64,000 nucleotides of DNA from Novisyntrophococcus fermenticellae (GCF_018866245.1 NZ_CP076458.1:2790001-2854000); one strand, 5' to 3'. Shown: positions 51,345 through 61,269, counted from the first letter of the stretch. Numbers and translations: made by a program. Notes: generated by a model not told the origin, from the sequence alone.

Positions 51345-52742
51345 TTAATATTTAAATTTTTTACTGAAATAAGTGTCCAGTTCTTCAATCCTGATTCTTT
51401 CCTGTTCCATCGAATCACGGTCACGGACAGTGACTGCTCCATCCGTTTCAGAATCAAAATCATAGGTCACACAGAAGGGTGTTCCAATCTCATCCTGACG
51501 GCGGTAGCGCTTACCGATATTGCCTCTGTCATCAAACTCACAGTTGTAGGTTTTGGAAAGCTTATCAAAGACTTTCAGGGCTCCTTCATTCAACTTTTTC
51601 GACAGTGGAAGAACCCCGATTTTTACTGGTGCCAGTACCGGGTGGAAGTGCATCACCGTACGTACATCGTTCTTTTCCGCATCCAGAACCTCTTCGTCAT
51701 AAGCGCTGCAGAGGAAAGCCAAAACCATGCGGTCTGCACCAAGGGACGGTTCAATTACATAGGGGACATATTTCTCGTTCTTTACGTCATCAAAGTACGA
51801 CATATCCTGCCCGGAAACATTCTGATGCTGCGTAAGGTCATAATCCGTCCGGTCCGCAATTCCCCACAGTTCTCCCCATCCGAATGGGAATAAAAACTCA
51901 ACATCCGTAGTCGCTTTACTGTAAAAGCTCAGCTCTTCCTGCTCATGGTCACGGTAACGAACCTCTTCATCATTCAATCCCAGTTCATGCAGCCAGTCCA
52001 GGCAAAATTGCTTCCAATAGGCAAACCATTCCAGGTCTGTATCCGGTTCGCAGAAGAATTCCAGCTCCATCTGTTCGAACTCACGCGTACGGAAAGTGAA
52101 ATTTCCGGGTGTAATTTCATTACGGAAGGACTTACCGACTTGCCCGATGCCAAAGGGAATCTTTTTTCTGGAAGTCCTCTGTACATTTTTAAAGTTTACA
52201 AAGATACCCTGTGCAGTCTCCGGGCGCAGGTAAACTGTATTCTTTGCATCTTCGGTAACACCCTGAAATGTCTTGAACATCAGATTAAACTGGCGGATAT
52301 CTGTAAAATCATGCTTGCCGCAGGTAGGGCACGGAATCTGGTGTTGATCAATAAAGCTTTTCATAGCCTCCTGCGTCCAGGAATCCACGCTTCCCCCTTC
52401 AATCTCCATCCCCTTTTCCGCACAATAATCCTCGATGATCTTATCAGCACGAAAACGCTCATGACAGGCCTTACAGTCCATCAGCGGATCGGAAAATCCG
52501 CCCAGATGCCCGGATGCAACCCAGGTCTGTGGATTCATCAGGATCGCACAGTCAACACCAACATTATACGGATTCTCTATGATGAATTTTTTCCACCATG
52601 CCTTTTTAACGTTATTCTTCAGCTCTACGCCAAGCGGACCATAATCCCAGGTATTGGCAAGACCGCCATAAATCTCGGAACCGGGATAAACAAATCCTCT
52701 TGACTTCGCAAGAGCAACAATTTTGTCCATTGTCTTTTCCAT
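51345..52742 (-). CDS. glyS: Glycine--tRNA ligase (single-chain type)
   Basis: Charges tRNA-Gly. The 465-residue class II synthetase is of the homodimeric type, with motif 2 around [20 protein letters not shown], motif 3 around [20 protein letters not shown], and a C-terminal anticodon-binding domain ([20 protein letters not shown]). No T-box leader is seen in the 20 bases upstream, which join it to the lipoprotein gene. It is a housekeeping gene. Confidence 0.95.
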   Translation of the reverse strand: MEKTMDKIVALAKSRGFVYPGSEIYGGLANTWDYGPLGVELKNNVKKAWWKKFIIENPYNVGVDCAILMNPQTWVASGHLGGFSDPLMDCKACHERFRADKIIEDYCAEKGMEIEGGSVDSWTQEAMKSFIDQHQIPCPTCGKHDFTDIRQFNLMFKTFQGVTEDAKNTVYLRPETAQGIFVNFKNVQRTSRKKIPFGIGQVGKSFRNEITPGNFTFRTREFEQMELEFFCEPDTDLEWFAYWKQFCLDWLHELGLNDEEVRYRDHEQEELSFYSKATTDVEFLFPFGWGELWGIADRTDYDLTQHQNVSGQDMSYFDDVKNEKYVPYVIEPSLGADRMVLAFLCSAYDEEVLDAEKNDVRTVMHFHPVLAPVKIGVLPLSKKLNEGALKVFDKLSKTYNCEFDDRGNIGKRYRRQDEIGTPFCVTYDFDSETDGAVTVRDRDSMEQERIRIEELDTYFSKKFKY

Positions 52743-52762
52743 TCTTATATCTGCTCCTTCAC

Positions 52763-53383
52763 TTATTTATATATAAGATATACCAGGGAATCCGTAGTAA
52801 TACGTTCAGCCCCTTCGTCTTTTTCATCTGCAATCTTTGCTTTTCTCTTCCCTGTGATTTCAGCATTCTTACTGACGTAGAGGATATCTCCGCTCACCTG
52901 TACATCTACAGGTTCTTCCAGAATCACCACATGCCATTCATCACCATGGGCAAGAATCGTAGCTGCCGCAGCTGTATCTCCATTATTATCCACAAACTCT
53001 GTATTAAAGTCAAACCCTTTGCTTTTGGCCTCTTTTAAAGTACCATAGAACAATGTAGTCTTATGATAAGCGGCATAATCAACATAAGAGGCATAGGCAA
53101 TCTCAATTCTTATAACCCCATCTTTCATCTCACAGGATTTTAAATCTATATTGCCGGATTTCGTATTTTGATTATATTCTTCTATATCCTCTTCCACAAA
53201 AGAACGCAGCTCTTCAACGGAATAATCGTTCTTTTCGCCGTCTCCAACTATAGCTTCTCTTACGGCACCTTTAGCGCTGACAGTAATCGTGTCATCCTTT
53301 ACATCGGCCAAACTGCCGCAGCCGCAGAGCATCAGTGTTATAGTCAGAAGCACAGACAGACGGATCTTCCTGTATATTTTCAT
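52763..53383 (-). CDS. Putative lipoprotein
   Basis: A 206-residue secreted lipoprotein. The signal ends with the lipobox LMLCGC near residues 18-23. The mature part has acidic stretches and a repeated-looking beta pattern ([40 protein letters not shown]). ATG 53383 is chosen for GGAGG 5 bases upstream; an ATG at 53395 overlaps that site. It lies between purA and glyS. I do not recognise the family. Confidence 0.75.
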   Translation of the reverse strand: MKIYRKIRLSVLLTITLMLCGCGSLADVKDDTITVSAKGAVREAIVGDGEKNDYSVEELRSFVEEDIEEYNQNTKSGNIDLKSCEMKDGVIRIEIAYASYVDYAAYHKTTLFYGTLKEAKSKGFDFNTEFVDNNGDTAAAATILAHGDEWHVVILEEPVDVQVSGDILYVSKNAEITGKRKAKIADEKDEGAERITTDSLVYLIYK

Positions 53384-53407
53384 CGAATCCTCCATCGGAT
53401 ACAGCTT

Positions 53408-54688
53408 TTATCTGTTGCGGTAGATAATATCGTCTCTTCCGGGACCGTTTGAAACCATCGTGATTGGAAATCCTATCTGTTTCTCTATAAATTCCACGTA
53501 TTTCCGGCAATTTTCAGGCAGCTCTTCATAGTTTTTGATTCCACGAATATCCGATTTCCAGCCCGGAAGTACCTTCAGTATCGGTTTTGCCTTCTCAAGC
53601 TGCGTAGTGGTCGGGAATTCGGTTGTAATCTTCCCATCAATTTCATAACCCACACAGACAGGAATCTCCTCAAGATATCCCAGTACGTCTAATACTGTAA
53701 ATGCCACCTGCGTAGTGCCCTGAAGTCTGCATCCGTATTTAGAAGCCACACAGTCATACCATCCCATACGTCTCGGACGTCCGGTGGTAGCTCCATATTC
53801 GCCGCCATCCCCGCCGCGGCGTCTCAGTTCATCTGCCTCTTCACCGAATATCTCGGAAACAAATGCCCCTGCACCCACCGCACTTGAGTAAGCTTTGCTT
53901 ACCGTTACGATTTCTTTAATTTCATATGGGGGTACACCTGCACCGATTGCACCATATGCAGCCAGCGTGGAGGAGGATGTTACCATTGGATAGATTCCAT
54001 GATCTGTATCCTTCAATGTTCCCAGCTGTCCCTCCAGAAGAATCTGTTTTCCTTCCTTTATTGCATTCCAAAGAAAGAGCGATGTGTCGCATACAAATGG
54101 CTCCACCATCTTTTTATATTCCATCAGTTCTTTAAATATCTCTTCCGTATCAAGTACCGGCTTATGATACAGGTGCTCCAGCAGTACATTTTTCACAGTA
54201 CACACACTCTTTAACTTTTCCTTAAGTGCAGCTTCATCAAACAGCTCCTGAACCTGAAATCCGGTTTTCGCATATTTGTCTGAATAAAACGGAGCAATAC
54301 CGGATTTCGTCGAGCCAAAAGATTTGCCGGCAAGACGCTCTTCTTCATATTGATCAAATAAAATATGATAAGGCATCACCATCTGTGCCCGGTCGGAAAC
54401 CAGAAGTTTTGGCATTGGTACACCTTTGGATACAACATCCTGTAACTCCTTAAACAGAACAGGAATATTCAGCGCAACGCCATTTCCGATAATACTCGTG
54501 GTATGGTTGTAGAAAACACCTGATGGCAGGGTATGCAATGCAAACTTACCATAGTTATTTACAATTGTGTGTCCGGCATTCGCACCGCCCTGGAAACGGA
54601 CGATAATATCAGCCTCTTCAGCCAGCATATCCGTAATCTTTCCTTTGCCCTCATCTCCCCAGTTTGCTCCTACAATTGCCTTAATCAT
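53408..54688 (-). CDS. purA: Adenylosuccinate synthetase
   Basis: First step from IMP to AMP, GTP-dependent. The 426-residue protein has GANWGDEGKGK at the N-terminus, RFQGGANAGHT, GATTGRPRRMGWYD and NGPGRDDII near the end; normal length. AGGAGG lies 7-8 bases before ATG 54688. The 173-base gap to purB holds two inverted repeats, so it may have its own control. Confidence 0.96.
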   Translation of the reverse strand: MIKAIVGANWGDEGKGKITDMLAEEADIIVRFQGGANAGHTIVNNYGKFALHTLPSGVFYNHTTSIIGNGVALNIPVLFKELQDVVSKGVPMPKLLVSDRAQMVMPYHILFDQYEEERLAGKSFGSTKSGIAPFYSDKYAKTGFQVQELFDEAALKEKLKSVCTVKNVLLEHLYHKPVLDTEEIFKELMEYKKMVEPFVCDTSLFLWNAIKEGKQILLEGQLGTLKDTDHGIYPMVTSSSTLAAYGAIGAGVPPYEIKEIVTVSKAYSSAVGAGAFVSEIFGEEADELRRRGGDGGEYGATTGRPRRMGWYDCVASKYGCRLQGTTQVAFTVLDVLGYLEEIPVCVGYEIDGKITTEFPTTTQLEKAKPILKVLPGWKSDIRGIKNYEELPENCRKYVEFIEKQIGFPITMVSNGPGRDDIIYRNR

Positions 54689-54719
54689 ATAAAAATCCTC
54701 CTATTATCTGTAGACCTCA

Positions 54720-54788
54720 ATACTAGTATAGCCAATCATAAATACCTTTCTGCTTCAGTGAGGTATTTAATGTCGCCTATACTAGTAT
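54720..54788 (-). promoter_or_regulatory. Nested inverted repeats in the purA leader
   Basis: ATACTAGTATAG (54720-54731) pairs perfectly with CTATACTAGTAT (54777-54788) and encloses AAATACCT/AGGTATTT (54740-54747 with 54761-54768). The arms are also self-palindromic (TACTAGTA). TATACT inside the distal arm could be a -10 box with TTCACT 16 bases upstream. Confidence 0.55.
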
Positions 54789-54798
54789 ACAGCAGATT

Positions 54799-54844
54799 TA
54801 AGATAAGTGAAACTTATTATTACTAATAAACTTCACTTATCTTA
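54799..54844 (-). terminator. Hairpin after purB
   Basis: TAAGATAAGTGAA (54799-54811) pairs perfectly with TTCACTTATCTTA (54832-54844), 18 bases after the purB stop. A/T-rich, so of moderate strength. Confidence 0.65.
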
Positions 54845-54861
54845 TTAACTGATATAATAGA

Positions 54862-56298
54862 TTATACGTGAATCTCTGCTTTTATTCCCAGCAAGTCCTT
54901 ATTTTCTTCCAGCAACGGCTGAATTATATTTTTAAGAAATGCATCCACCTGTACCGCAGACCGTCCGGTATATTTGGCCGGATCCATGGTTGCTTCCAGA
55001 TCCTCTCTTGTTAAGTTGAACATCGGATCGGCTGCGATAAGATCGAGCAGATCATTGTCACGTCCCTCTTCCTTCACATGCTTTCCCGCAATCATAGACA
55101 GCTCACGGATACGCTCATGAAGTTCCTGGCGGTCACCGCCGGCCTTTACCGCATCCATCATAATATTCTCTGTCGCCATGAATGGCAGTTCAGACATCAG
55201 ACGCTTCTCGATAACCTTCGGATAAACTACAAGACCATCCACCACGTTCAGGCAGAGATCCAGAATGCCGTCGACAGCCAGAAAACCTTCCGGAATGCTG
55301 AGACGCTTATTTGCAGAATCGTCCAGTGTTCTTTCAAACCACTGGGTTGCGGACGTGATTGCCGGATTCAGCGCATCGACCATCACATAACGGGACAGAG
55401 AGGCAATGCGCTCACTGCGCATGGGATTCCTCTTATATGCCATGGCAGAGGAGCCTATCTGACTCTTTTCAAAGGGTTCTTCCACTTCTTTCAGATGCTG
55501 GAGCAGGCGGATATCATTAGAAAATTTATGAGCACTGGCTGCTATGCCCGCCAAAATATTCAGCACTCTTGTATCCACTTTTCTGGAATAGGTCTGCCCG
55601 GATACCGCATAGCAGGCCGGAAATCCCATCTTTTCCGCAATCATAGGGTCAATCTTATCGATAGTCTCCTGATCCTGGTCAAATAATTCCAGGAAGCTAG
55701 CTTGTGTTCCCGTAGTTCCCTTGCTTCCAAGCAGCTTCAAAGTACTTTGTACATATTCGAGATCTTCCAGATCCATACAGAATTCCTGCATCCACAAGGT
55801 AGCCCGTTTTCCCACTGTAGTGGGCTGTGCCGGCTGAAAATGTGTAAAAGCAAGTGTCGGCTGTGCCTTGTATGCCTCAGCAAACTTTGCCAGCTCTGCG
55901 ATTACGTTCACCAATTTTTTCTTTACCAGCTTTAAGGCTTCATTCATCACAATAATGTCTGTATTGTCACCAACATAACAGCTTGTGGCACCCAGATGGA
56001 TAATGCCTTTCGCCTTAGGGGCCTGTACCCCATAAGCATAGACATGAGACATTACGTCATGACGCACCTCTTTTTCCCGCGCCCTTGCCACATCATAGTT
56101 AATCTCATCCTGGTATTGTTTCAGCTCATCAATCTGTTCCTGGGTAATCGGCAGTCCCAGTTCTTTTTCCGTCTCAGCCAGTGCAATCCACAATTTTCTC
56201 CAGGTCTTGAATTTCATATCCTGTGAAAATACGTACTGCATTTCTTTGCTTGCATAACGCTCGGATAAAGGACTTGTATATCTATCAGTTTGGCTCAT
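54862..56298 (-). CDS. purB: Adenylosuccinate lyase
   Basis: Cleaves adenylosuccinate to AMP and SAICAR to AICAR. The 478-residue fumarase-superfamily protein has TSCYVGDNTD, the signature SSAMAYKRNPMRSE and the helical C-terminus typical of the clostridial long form. AAGGAGACG precedes the ATG, 11 bases after purC. Confidence 0.95.
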   Translation of the reverse strand: MSQTDRYTSPLSERYASKEMQYVFSQDMKFKTWRKLWIALAETEKELGLPITQEQIDELKQYQDEINYDVARAREKEVRHDVMSHVYAYGVQAPKAKGIIHLGATSCYVGDNTDIIVMNEALKLVKKKLVNVIAELAKFAEAYKAQPTLAFTHFQPAQPTTVGKRATLWMQEFCMDLEDLEYVQSTLKLLGSKGTTGTQASFLELFDQDQETIDKIDPMIAEKMGFPACYAVSGQTYSRKVDTRVLNILAGIAASAHKFSNDIRLLQHLKEVEEPFEKSQIGSSAMAYKRNPMRSERIASLSRYVMVDALNPAITSATQWFERTLDDSANKRLSIPEGFLAVDGILDLCLNVVDGLVVYPKVIEKRLMSELPFMATENIMMDAVKAGGDRQELHERIRELSMIAGKHVKEEGRDNDLLDLIAADPMFNLTREDLEATMDPAKYTGRSAVQVDAFLKNIIQPLLEENKDLLGIKAEIHV

Positions 56299-56309
56299 AA
56301 TTCGTCTCC

Positions 56310-57020
56310 TTATGCAAGGCCCAAACGTTTAAATACTTCGTTATAAGCCTCTTCTACGTTCCCCATGTCCCTGCGAAAACGGTCCTTATCCAGCTTTTCG
56401 TTGGTATCCACGTCCCACAGACGGCAGGTATCCGGTGAAATCTCATCTGCCAGGATAATCGTTCCATCAGACAGACGGCCAAATTCGATTTTAAAATCTA
56501 TCAGCTTCATACCTGCATTCAGGAAATATGCTTTTAAGAATTCATTGATTTTTTTTGTATATCCTTTTATGGTGTCAATCTCTTTCTGAGTAGCCAGACC
56601 AAGAGCCAGCGCGTAGTCATCATTAATGAACGGATCACCGAGATCATCATCCTTGTAACTGAACTCCAGTATCGGGCAGAGTAATTCTCTTCCTTCCTCT
56701 ACTCCCATCCGCTTGGAGAAGCTTCCCGCTGCCACATTGCGTACAATTACTTCCAGCGGAACGATGCTCACTTTCTTAACAGCTGTCTCGCGGTCACTTA
56801 ACTCTTCGACCAGGTGTGTCGGAATGCCTTCCTTTTCCAGTTTTCCAAAGACATAGTTAGACATACGGTTATTGATGACACCTTTTCCCATAATGGTTCC
56901 TTTTTTCTCCCCATTGAAGGCAGTTGCATCATCTTTGTAGTCTACAATAACTATTTCCGGATTCTCGGTTGCAAATACTTTTTTTGCCTTTCCTTCGTAA
57001 AGCTGCTCTTTTTTCTCCAT
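56310..57020 (-). CDS. purC: SAICAR synthetase
   Basis: Joins CAIR and aspartate in purine synthesis. The 236-residue protein begins [20 protein letters not shown] and has [20 protein letters not shown] and [10 protein letters not shown], the family signatures. ATG 57020 is chosen for AAAGGTG 8 bases upstream and for homology; an upstream TTG extension to 57104 would include the promoter. It is the first gene of purC-purB(-purA). Confidence 0.95.
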   Translation of the reverse strand: MEKKEQLYEGKAKKVFATENPEIVIVDYKDDATAFNGEKKGTIMGKGVINNRMSNYVFGKLEKEGIPTHLVEELSDRETAVKKVSIVPLEVIVRNVAAGSFSKRMGVEEGRELLCPILEFSYKDDDLGDPFINDDYALALGLATQKEIDTIKGYTKKINEFLKAYFLNAGMKLIDFKIEFGRLSDGTIILADEISPDTCRLWDVDTNEKLDKDRFRRDMGNVEEAYNEVFKRLGLA

Positions 57021-57068
57021 GAGTCTGACACCTTTCTTATAGTAAAAGTAGTAAAATGCATCGCTATC

Positions 57069-57097
57069 ATTATATTCTAAGATTTTGTGAAAAGCAA
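57069..57097 (-). promoter_or_regulatory. purC: purC promoter
   Basis: TTGCTT (complement of 57092-57097), 17-base spacer, TATAAT (complement of 57069-57074), 49 bases before the start codon. No PurR-type box was recognised. Confidence 0.7.
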
Positions 57098-57100
57098 GTC

Positions 57101-57859
57101 TCAATCCTGCCGGATTTTCCCAAGGAATGACTGCATTCTTGCATTATCTGATGAAAAAACCTGTTCAGGAGTCCCTTCCTCCACGATTACCCCGTTCTCC
57201 ATAAAAATGATGTGATTTGCCACGTTTCTCGCAAACTCCATCTCATGGGTTACGATTACCATAGTCATGTGTTCTGCTGCCAGCTCCCTGATAACCTTCA
57301 AAATCTCACCAGTCAGTTCAGGGTCTAACGCAGAAGTCGGTTCGTCGAAGAATAGTATCCTAGGGTTCATGGCCAGCGCACGTGCAATGGATACGCGCTG
57401 CTGCTGACCACCTGACAGCTGATAAGGATAGGCATTGGCTTTATCGGAGAGACCCATTTTGGCAAGCAGTTCCACTGCCTGCTTTTTTGCCTCTTCTTTT
57501 TTGCGTTTCTGTACCCGCACAGGTGCATCCATGATATTTTTCAGTACACTGTAGTGGGGGAATAAATTGAAATTCTGGAAGACCAGGCCGTAATATTGCT
57601 GCAGTTTTTTTAAATCGGCCGTTTTTGCATAAACTGCGTGCCCATCCACGCTTTTCACCGCCTGCTCTCCAAGATAGAAAAGCTCCCCGTCGTCCATCTC
57701 CTCCAGCATCGTGGCACATCTTAGTAATGTGGATTTCCCCGAACCTGAGGGCCCGATAATTGCCGTGACCTGCCCCTCCAGGACTTGAAGGGAAATGTCA
57801 TGCAAAACCTCCAGTCCGTCAAATTGCTTTTTTATATGCTTCATTTCAAGATAATTCAT
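57101..57859 (-). CDS. Polar amino-acid ABC transporter ATPase
   Basis: A 252-residue GlnQ/ArtP-like ATPase: Walker [11 protein letters not shown]-loop [11 protein letters not shown], signature LSGGQQQ, Walker [14 protein letters not shown]-loop [11 protein letters not shown] small insertion ([20 protein letters not shown]) sits between Walker A and the Q-loop. It is the third gene of the importer, 46 bases after the permease. Confidence 0.93.
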   Translation of the reverse strand: MNYLEMKHIKKQFDGLEVLHDISLQVLEGQVTAIIGPSGSGKSTLLRCATMLEEMDDGELFYLGEQAVKSVDGHAVYAKTADLKKLQQYYGLVFQNFNLFPHYSVLKNIMDAPVRVQKRKKEEAKKQAVELLAKMGLSDKANAYPYQLSGGQQQRVSIARALAMNPRILFFDEPTSALDPELTGEILKVIRELAAEHMTMVIVTHEMEFARNVANHIIFMENGVIVEEGTPEQVFSSDNARMQSFLGKIRQD

Positions 57860-57904
57860 CTGTAAATTCCTCCTGCATAGACTATATCTGCTCCAGTACA
57901 GCGT

Positions 57905-58561
57905 CTAGCGATAATAGCTGAGTTTCTTCTCCAGCTTTTCCATGATATATGCCACCAGAAAATTGAATACATAGTAAAATACTCCTGCTGAAACATATGG
58001 TATTACACTGGACATACTGGCTGCCAGAGCCTTTGCGTTGGTGAACATCTCCGCCACTGCAATAACAAAAGCAAGAGATGTATCCTTAACTAAGGTAATA
58101 ACCTCATTTGTAACAGAGGGCAAAATTCTCTTAATCACCTGCGGAAGAATGATGAAAAAAAAGGTCTGTGCCCGATTGTAGCCCAACAGTTTTGCAGCTT
58201 CATACTGCCCCACCGGCATAGATTCTATACCGCTGCGGTAAATCTCCGCAAAATAGGCAGCATAATTCAGTACAAAGGCAATACAGACTGCCATGTATCG
58301 GTAGCTGGAACTGATGTTAATCTGAAAGATATAAAACGGTCCAAAATACACCAGCATCAGCTGCAGCATCAGTGGTGTTCCGCGCATGATGGAAATATAT
58401 ATCTTTGTGATGGTGCGGATGACAGAATTTCTGGCCATCCTTCCAAATGCGATAACAAGGCCAAGAGGCAGAGAAAACAGCAGTGTTACGCCAAAAATCC
58501 AGAAAGAGGTCAGCATTCCTGACCCCAGTTTGGATATTAAAAGTTCAAAATTAATATTCAT
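57905..58561 (-). CDS. Polar amino-acid ABC transporter permease
   Basis: A 218-residue HisM-type inner-membrane permease with about five helices and the EAA-like loop SGIESMPVGQYEAAKLLGYN. RGTPLMLQLMLVYFG is the typical conserved block. It forms the channel with the ATPase at 57101. Confidence 0.93.
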   Translation of the reverse strand: MNINFELLISKLGSGMLTSFWIFGVTLLFSLPLGLVIAFGRMARNSVIRTITKIYISIMRGTPLMLQLMLVYFGPFYIFQINISSSYRYMAVCIAFVLNYAAYFAEIYRSGIESMPVGQYEAAKLLGYNRAQTFFFIILPQVIKRILPSVTNEVITLVKDTSLAFVIAVAEMFTNAKALAASMSSVIPYVSAGVFYYVFNFLVAYIMEKLEKKLSYYR

Positions 58562-58611
58562 ATTATCTCCTGCAATCGTTACGATTCAAACCATTCAGAA
58601 CCAGACAGTAC

Positions 58612-59463
58612 TTATTTTCCAATGGTCGTAATATCTTTTCCAAACCACTTCTCGGAAATTTTTGCTGCCGTTTGATCCGCTGCAGTTTCTTCCAGTGCTT
58701 TCTGGACTTTATCTCGGAGCTCCGTATTATCCTTCCGGAAACCAACCCCGTACTGCTCCGCCGCAATGGGCTCAGCCAGGATTTCAAAGTTCTTTCCCGT
58801 CTTTTGAATCTGATAGCTGGCCACGACATTATCCATAGCGATGGCATCCACCGCCCCGGATTCCAGATCCATCATAGCGGTCAGATAATCTGCTACTGTC
58901 AGCAGCTGACCAAAGGAAGTGCTCAATTCCTGATTATCCTTTAATGCGGCTTCTGCGCTTGAGTCCGCCTGAACTTCTACAATCTTACCTTCCAAATCCT
59001 TCGTCGCACTAATCCCGGAATCCTTCCTTACAACAAATACCTGATCGTTTTCCATATAGGCATCCGTCCACGCATAGGCGTCTTCACGTCCATTTATTGT
59101 AAATCCGTTCCAGATGCAGTCAATGGTTCCAGATTTCAGCTCCATATCCTTGGAATCCCAGGAAATCGGCTGATATTTGATTTCCATTCCAAGACGCTTT
59201 GCCACTTCTGCAGCCAGTTCCAGGTCAAAACCTGTAAATTCTCCGTCATCCCCGACAAATCCCATCGGAGGGAAATCCTGATCAAATCCCACCGTGAATG
59301 TTCCGTCTTCTGCAGAGCCTGTTTCCGAAGCAGATTTACTCTCTGATTCTTTTGATGATGCCTCCGGCTTGCTCTTTCCTGAATTATCTGATTCCTTGCC
59401 GCAGCCCACAAAAGCCGTCACCATGGCACAGGCCAGAAATATACTTAAAGCTTTCTTTTTCAT
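58612..59463 (-). CDS. Amino-acid ABC transporter substrate-binding lipoprotein
   Basis: A 283-residue family 3 binding protein. The lipobox is VTAFVGCGK near residue 21, followed by a serine/lysine/glutamate-rich spacer (SKPEASSKESESKSASETGS), then the binding domain (FTVGFDQDFPPMGFVGDDGE, FDLELAAEVAKRLG, GTIDCIWNGFTINGRED). The ligand is likely a polar amino acid or cystine. It has its own near-consensus promoter at 59540-59569. Confidence 0.92.
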   Translation of the reverse strand: MKKKALSIFLACAMVTAFVGCGKESDNSGKSKPEASSKESESKSASETGSAEDGTFTVGFDQDFPPMGFVGDDGEFTGFDLELAAEVAKRLGMEIKYQPISWDSKDMELKSGTIDCIWNGFTINGREDAYAWTDAYMENDQVFVVRKDSGISATKDLEGKIVEVQADSSAEAALKDNQELSTSFGQLLTVADYLTAMMDLESGAVDAIAMDNVVASYQIQKTGKNFEILAEPIAAEQYGVGFRKDNTELRDKVQKALEETAADQTAAKISEKWFGKDITTIGK

Positions 59464-59539
59464 ATGATAATATCCTCCACGATTTCATCAATTTATCAAT
59501 GAGTTACTCTACCACGATAAAATGTTAACTCCAGTACCA

Positions 59540-59569
59540 ATACTATCATAATCCGGAAGGCTCTGTCAA
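59540..59569 (-). promoter_or_regulatory. Promoter of the amino-acid importer operon
   Basis: TTGACA (complement of 59564-59569), 18-base spacer, TAGTAT (complement of 59540-59545). Confidence 0.7.
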
Positions 59570-59584
59570 CAGCTTTACGCACGT

Positions 59585-59609
59585 CTGCCCCGCAAACAAT
59601 GCGGGGCAG
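59585..59609 (-). terminator. Hairpin after the Uma2-type gene
   Basis: CTGCCCCGCA pairs perfectly with TGCGGGGCAG; no U tract follows on the minus strand (ACGTGCG), so it may be partly an RNA-stability element. Confidence 0.6.
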
Positions 59610-59613
59610 TGTG

Positions 59614-60156
59614 TCAGATATCCAGCTTGGAAAAGTCTATGGACAAATCTTCATAGATTCCGGCTTTTACCATATCGGAAAAAGTGTATTCATTAATATC
59701 TTCGTGCTCGAAGTTATGAACCATAATTCTATTCTTGTCGAGATCAACAATCCAATATTCCCGAACACCGGCTGAACGGTATTTAAACAATTTAATTGCA
59801 TAATCCATGCGCCTGCTACCTGGAGATACAATCTCAATAATCCAGTCCGGTGCTCCCTTACAGCCTTTATCATTAAGTTTATTCATGTCGCAGATAACAG
59901 ATAAGTCCGGTTCTACATATTTGGCATCAGTCTCATTAAGAAATACAGCAAAAGGTGCAGGAAATATCTCACAGTTTCCCTTCTTTGAGAGAATATGCTG
60001 GGCTATCCGCAAATGCAAAAAAGATAACATTCTTTGATGCTGAGTGCTGGGTGGTGCCATATAGTAAATTTGGTCGTCAATCAATTCTGCCCGCTGCCCT
60101 TCCGACAGGTTGTAAATATCTTCAACAGTGTACGTGTGTTCTTTGGGTAATGGCAT
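59614..60156 (-). CDS. Uma2-family (DUF820) putative nuclease
   Basis: A 180-residue PD-(D/E)xK-fold protein: VEPDLSVICD, then APDWIIEIVSPGSRRMDYAI with the E-x-V-S-P motif and KLFKYRSAGVREYWIVD. These match the Uma2 family, whose biological role is unknown. ATG 60156 is chosen for AAAGGACG upstream; an ATG at 60174 is possible. It is paired with an XRE regulator 47 bases upstream, which may control it. Confidence 0.85.
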   Translation of the reverse strand: MPLPKEHTYTVEDIYNLSEGQRAELIDDQIYYMAPPSTQHQRMLSFLHLRIAQHILSKKGNCEIFPAPFAVFLNETDAKYVEPDLSVICDMNKLNDKGCKGAPDWIIEIVSPGSRRMDYAIKLFKYRSAGVREYWIVDLDKNRIMVHNFEHEDINEYTFSDMVKAGIYEDLSIDFSKLDI

Positions 60157-60203
60157 AATAACACGTCCTTTCATGGTTGCAGTGTTGACAGGAAGTTAGA
60201 AGA

Positions 60204-60419
60204 TTATTCATCATCATCTGGTACATACTCCAGTATATCGCCGGGCTGGCAGCCTAGTGCTTGACATAAGGCTGCAATAGAATCAGTTGTAATGCGTTTG
60301 CCTTCTCGGATATTTTGCAGAGTACTTTCTGATATGATTTTCTCTTTGCGAATTTGATAAGTTGTTAAACCACGCTCTTCTAGTAAGTTTATCAATTTGC
60401 TATATAAAATTTTTCCCAT
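60204..60419 (-). CDS. XRE-family regulator (Cro/C1 type)
   Basis: A 71-residue single-domain regulator: LINLLEERGLTTYQIRKEKI, SESTLQNIREGKRITTDSIA, LCQALGCQPGDILEYV, the YozG-like small XRE family. ATG 60419 has AAAGGAA 6 bases before. Together with the Uma2-type gene it looks like a two-gene module; toxin-antitoxin behaviour cannot be shown. Confidence 0.88.
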   Translation of the reverse strand: MGKILYSKLINLLEERGLTTYQIRKEKIISESTLQNIREGKRITTDSIAALCQALGCQPGDILEYVPDDDE

Positions 60420-60484
60420 AGCGTTCCTTTCTAAAAATCCATTAAGGGATGAAAATACGCAGAATTCTCCTTTTTTATACATCT

Positions 60485-60513
60485 ATACTATCACAAAAGT
60501 ACACGGTTTGCAA
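60485..60513 (-). promoter_or_regulatory. Promoter of the XRE/Uma2 unit
   Basis: TTGCAA (60508-60513, a palindrome), 17-base spacer, TAGTAT (complement of 60485-60490). The 60514-60643 stretch shows nothing else recognised. Confidence 0.6.
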
Positions 60514-60643
60514 TGTATATAATAAGCAAAAATTAACACTCCAGGGACAAACATCCCGGCGGCATGCCATTTAGGGATAAAAAGGAGCATATCAAAGGCA
60601 TTTTGATATATAATTTCCATTGTGGGTGCAGAGTGGGTACGGC

Positions 60644-60672
60644 TTGCATTTCTCTCAAAAGCGTGCTATAGT
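60644..60672 (+). promoter_or_regulatory. queT promoter
   Basis: TTGCAT (60644-60649), 17-base spacer, TATAGT (60667-60672); RNA start near 60679. Confidence 0.7.
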
Positions 60673-60678
60673 AAAAAC

Positions 60679-60765
60679 CGTTCAAGCTCTGGTATAGAAG
60701 CTAAACATAACCAAATAATCGTGTGTTCGTGACCTTCCACACGTAAAACAAAACTAAAGGAGAAT
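60679..60765 (+). promoter_or_regulatory. Structured queT leader, candidate preQ1 riboswitch
   Basis: AGCT (60685-60688) can pair with AGCT (60699-60702); TGGT in the loop (60690-60693) can pair with ACCA (60710-60713), giving an H-type pseudoknot. A hairpin CGTGTG/CACACG (60720-60725 with 60738-60743) follows, then AAAGGAG. queT genes are usual preQ1 riboswitch targets, but I cannot match this to the class I or II consensus; class III or a variant is possible. Confidence 0.5.
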
Positions 60766-60769
60766 TTAT

Positions 60770-61267
60770 ATGCAAAGCAAAAAGGTATTATTTATCTCAC
60801 AGGCTGCCATGATTGCAGCAATCTATGTAGTTCTTACTGTAGCATTTGCCCCCATCAGTTATGGAACCATGCAGGTCCGAATATCAGAGGCCCTTACGGT
60901 ACTTCCCCTGTTTACGCCGGCTGCCGTACCAGGACTTTTTGTCGGATGTATGATTGCCAATATGATAGGTGGTAGTATCTTGCCGGACATTATTTTCGGA
61001 AGCCTTACTACCATGGCCGCTGCGGCTATATCCTACAAATTAAGGAAACACCAGTATCTGGTTCCTCTTCCACCAATAATTCTTAATACACTGGTCGTCC
61101 CGTTCATCCTCTATTATGGATATCAGGTAAATCTTCCTATTCCCCTAATTATGCTTGGTGTTGGTTTTGGAGAGGTTATATCCTGTGGAATCCTGGGAAC
61201 TGTTCTGATAAAAGTCCTGAGCAGATATGCCGGACGAATTTTCAGTCTTAACCGTAAAATGCATTAA
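60770..61267 (+). CDS. queT: QueT-family queuosine precursor transporter
   Basis: A 165-residue ECF-type S component with about five membrane helices (ISQAAMIAAIYVVLTVAFAP, VRISEALTVLPLFTPAAVPG, GCMIANMIGGSILPDIIFGS). It is expected to take up preQ0, preQ1 or queuine with the shared ECF energising module. Length and the QVRISEALTVLP block fit the QueT (DUF988) family. AAAGGAG is 7 bases before the ATG. Confidence 0.9.
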   Translation: MQSKKVLFISQAAMIAAIYVVLTVAFAPISYGTMQVRISEALTVLPLFTPAAVPGLFVGCMIANMIGGSILPDIIFGSLTTMAAAAISYKLRKHQYLVPLPPIILNTLVVPFILYYGYQVNLPIPLIMLGVGFGEVISCGILGTVLIKVLSRYAGRIFSLNRKMH

Positions 61268-61269
61268 AG

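Noticed and set aside
52743..52762. T-box leader before glyS
   Set aside because: Only 20 bases separate glyS from the upstream gene, with no T-box sequence.
57021..57104. N-terminal extension of PurC
   Set aside because: It overlaps the TTGCTT-17-TATAAT promoter and is not part of the family sequence; ATG 57020 has a good binding site.
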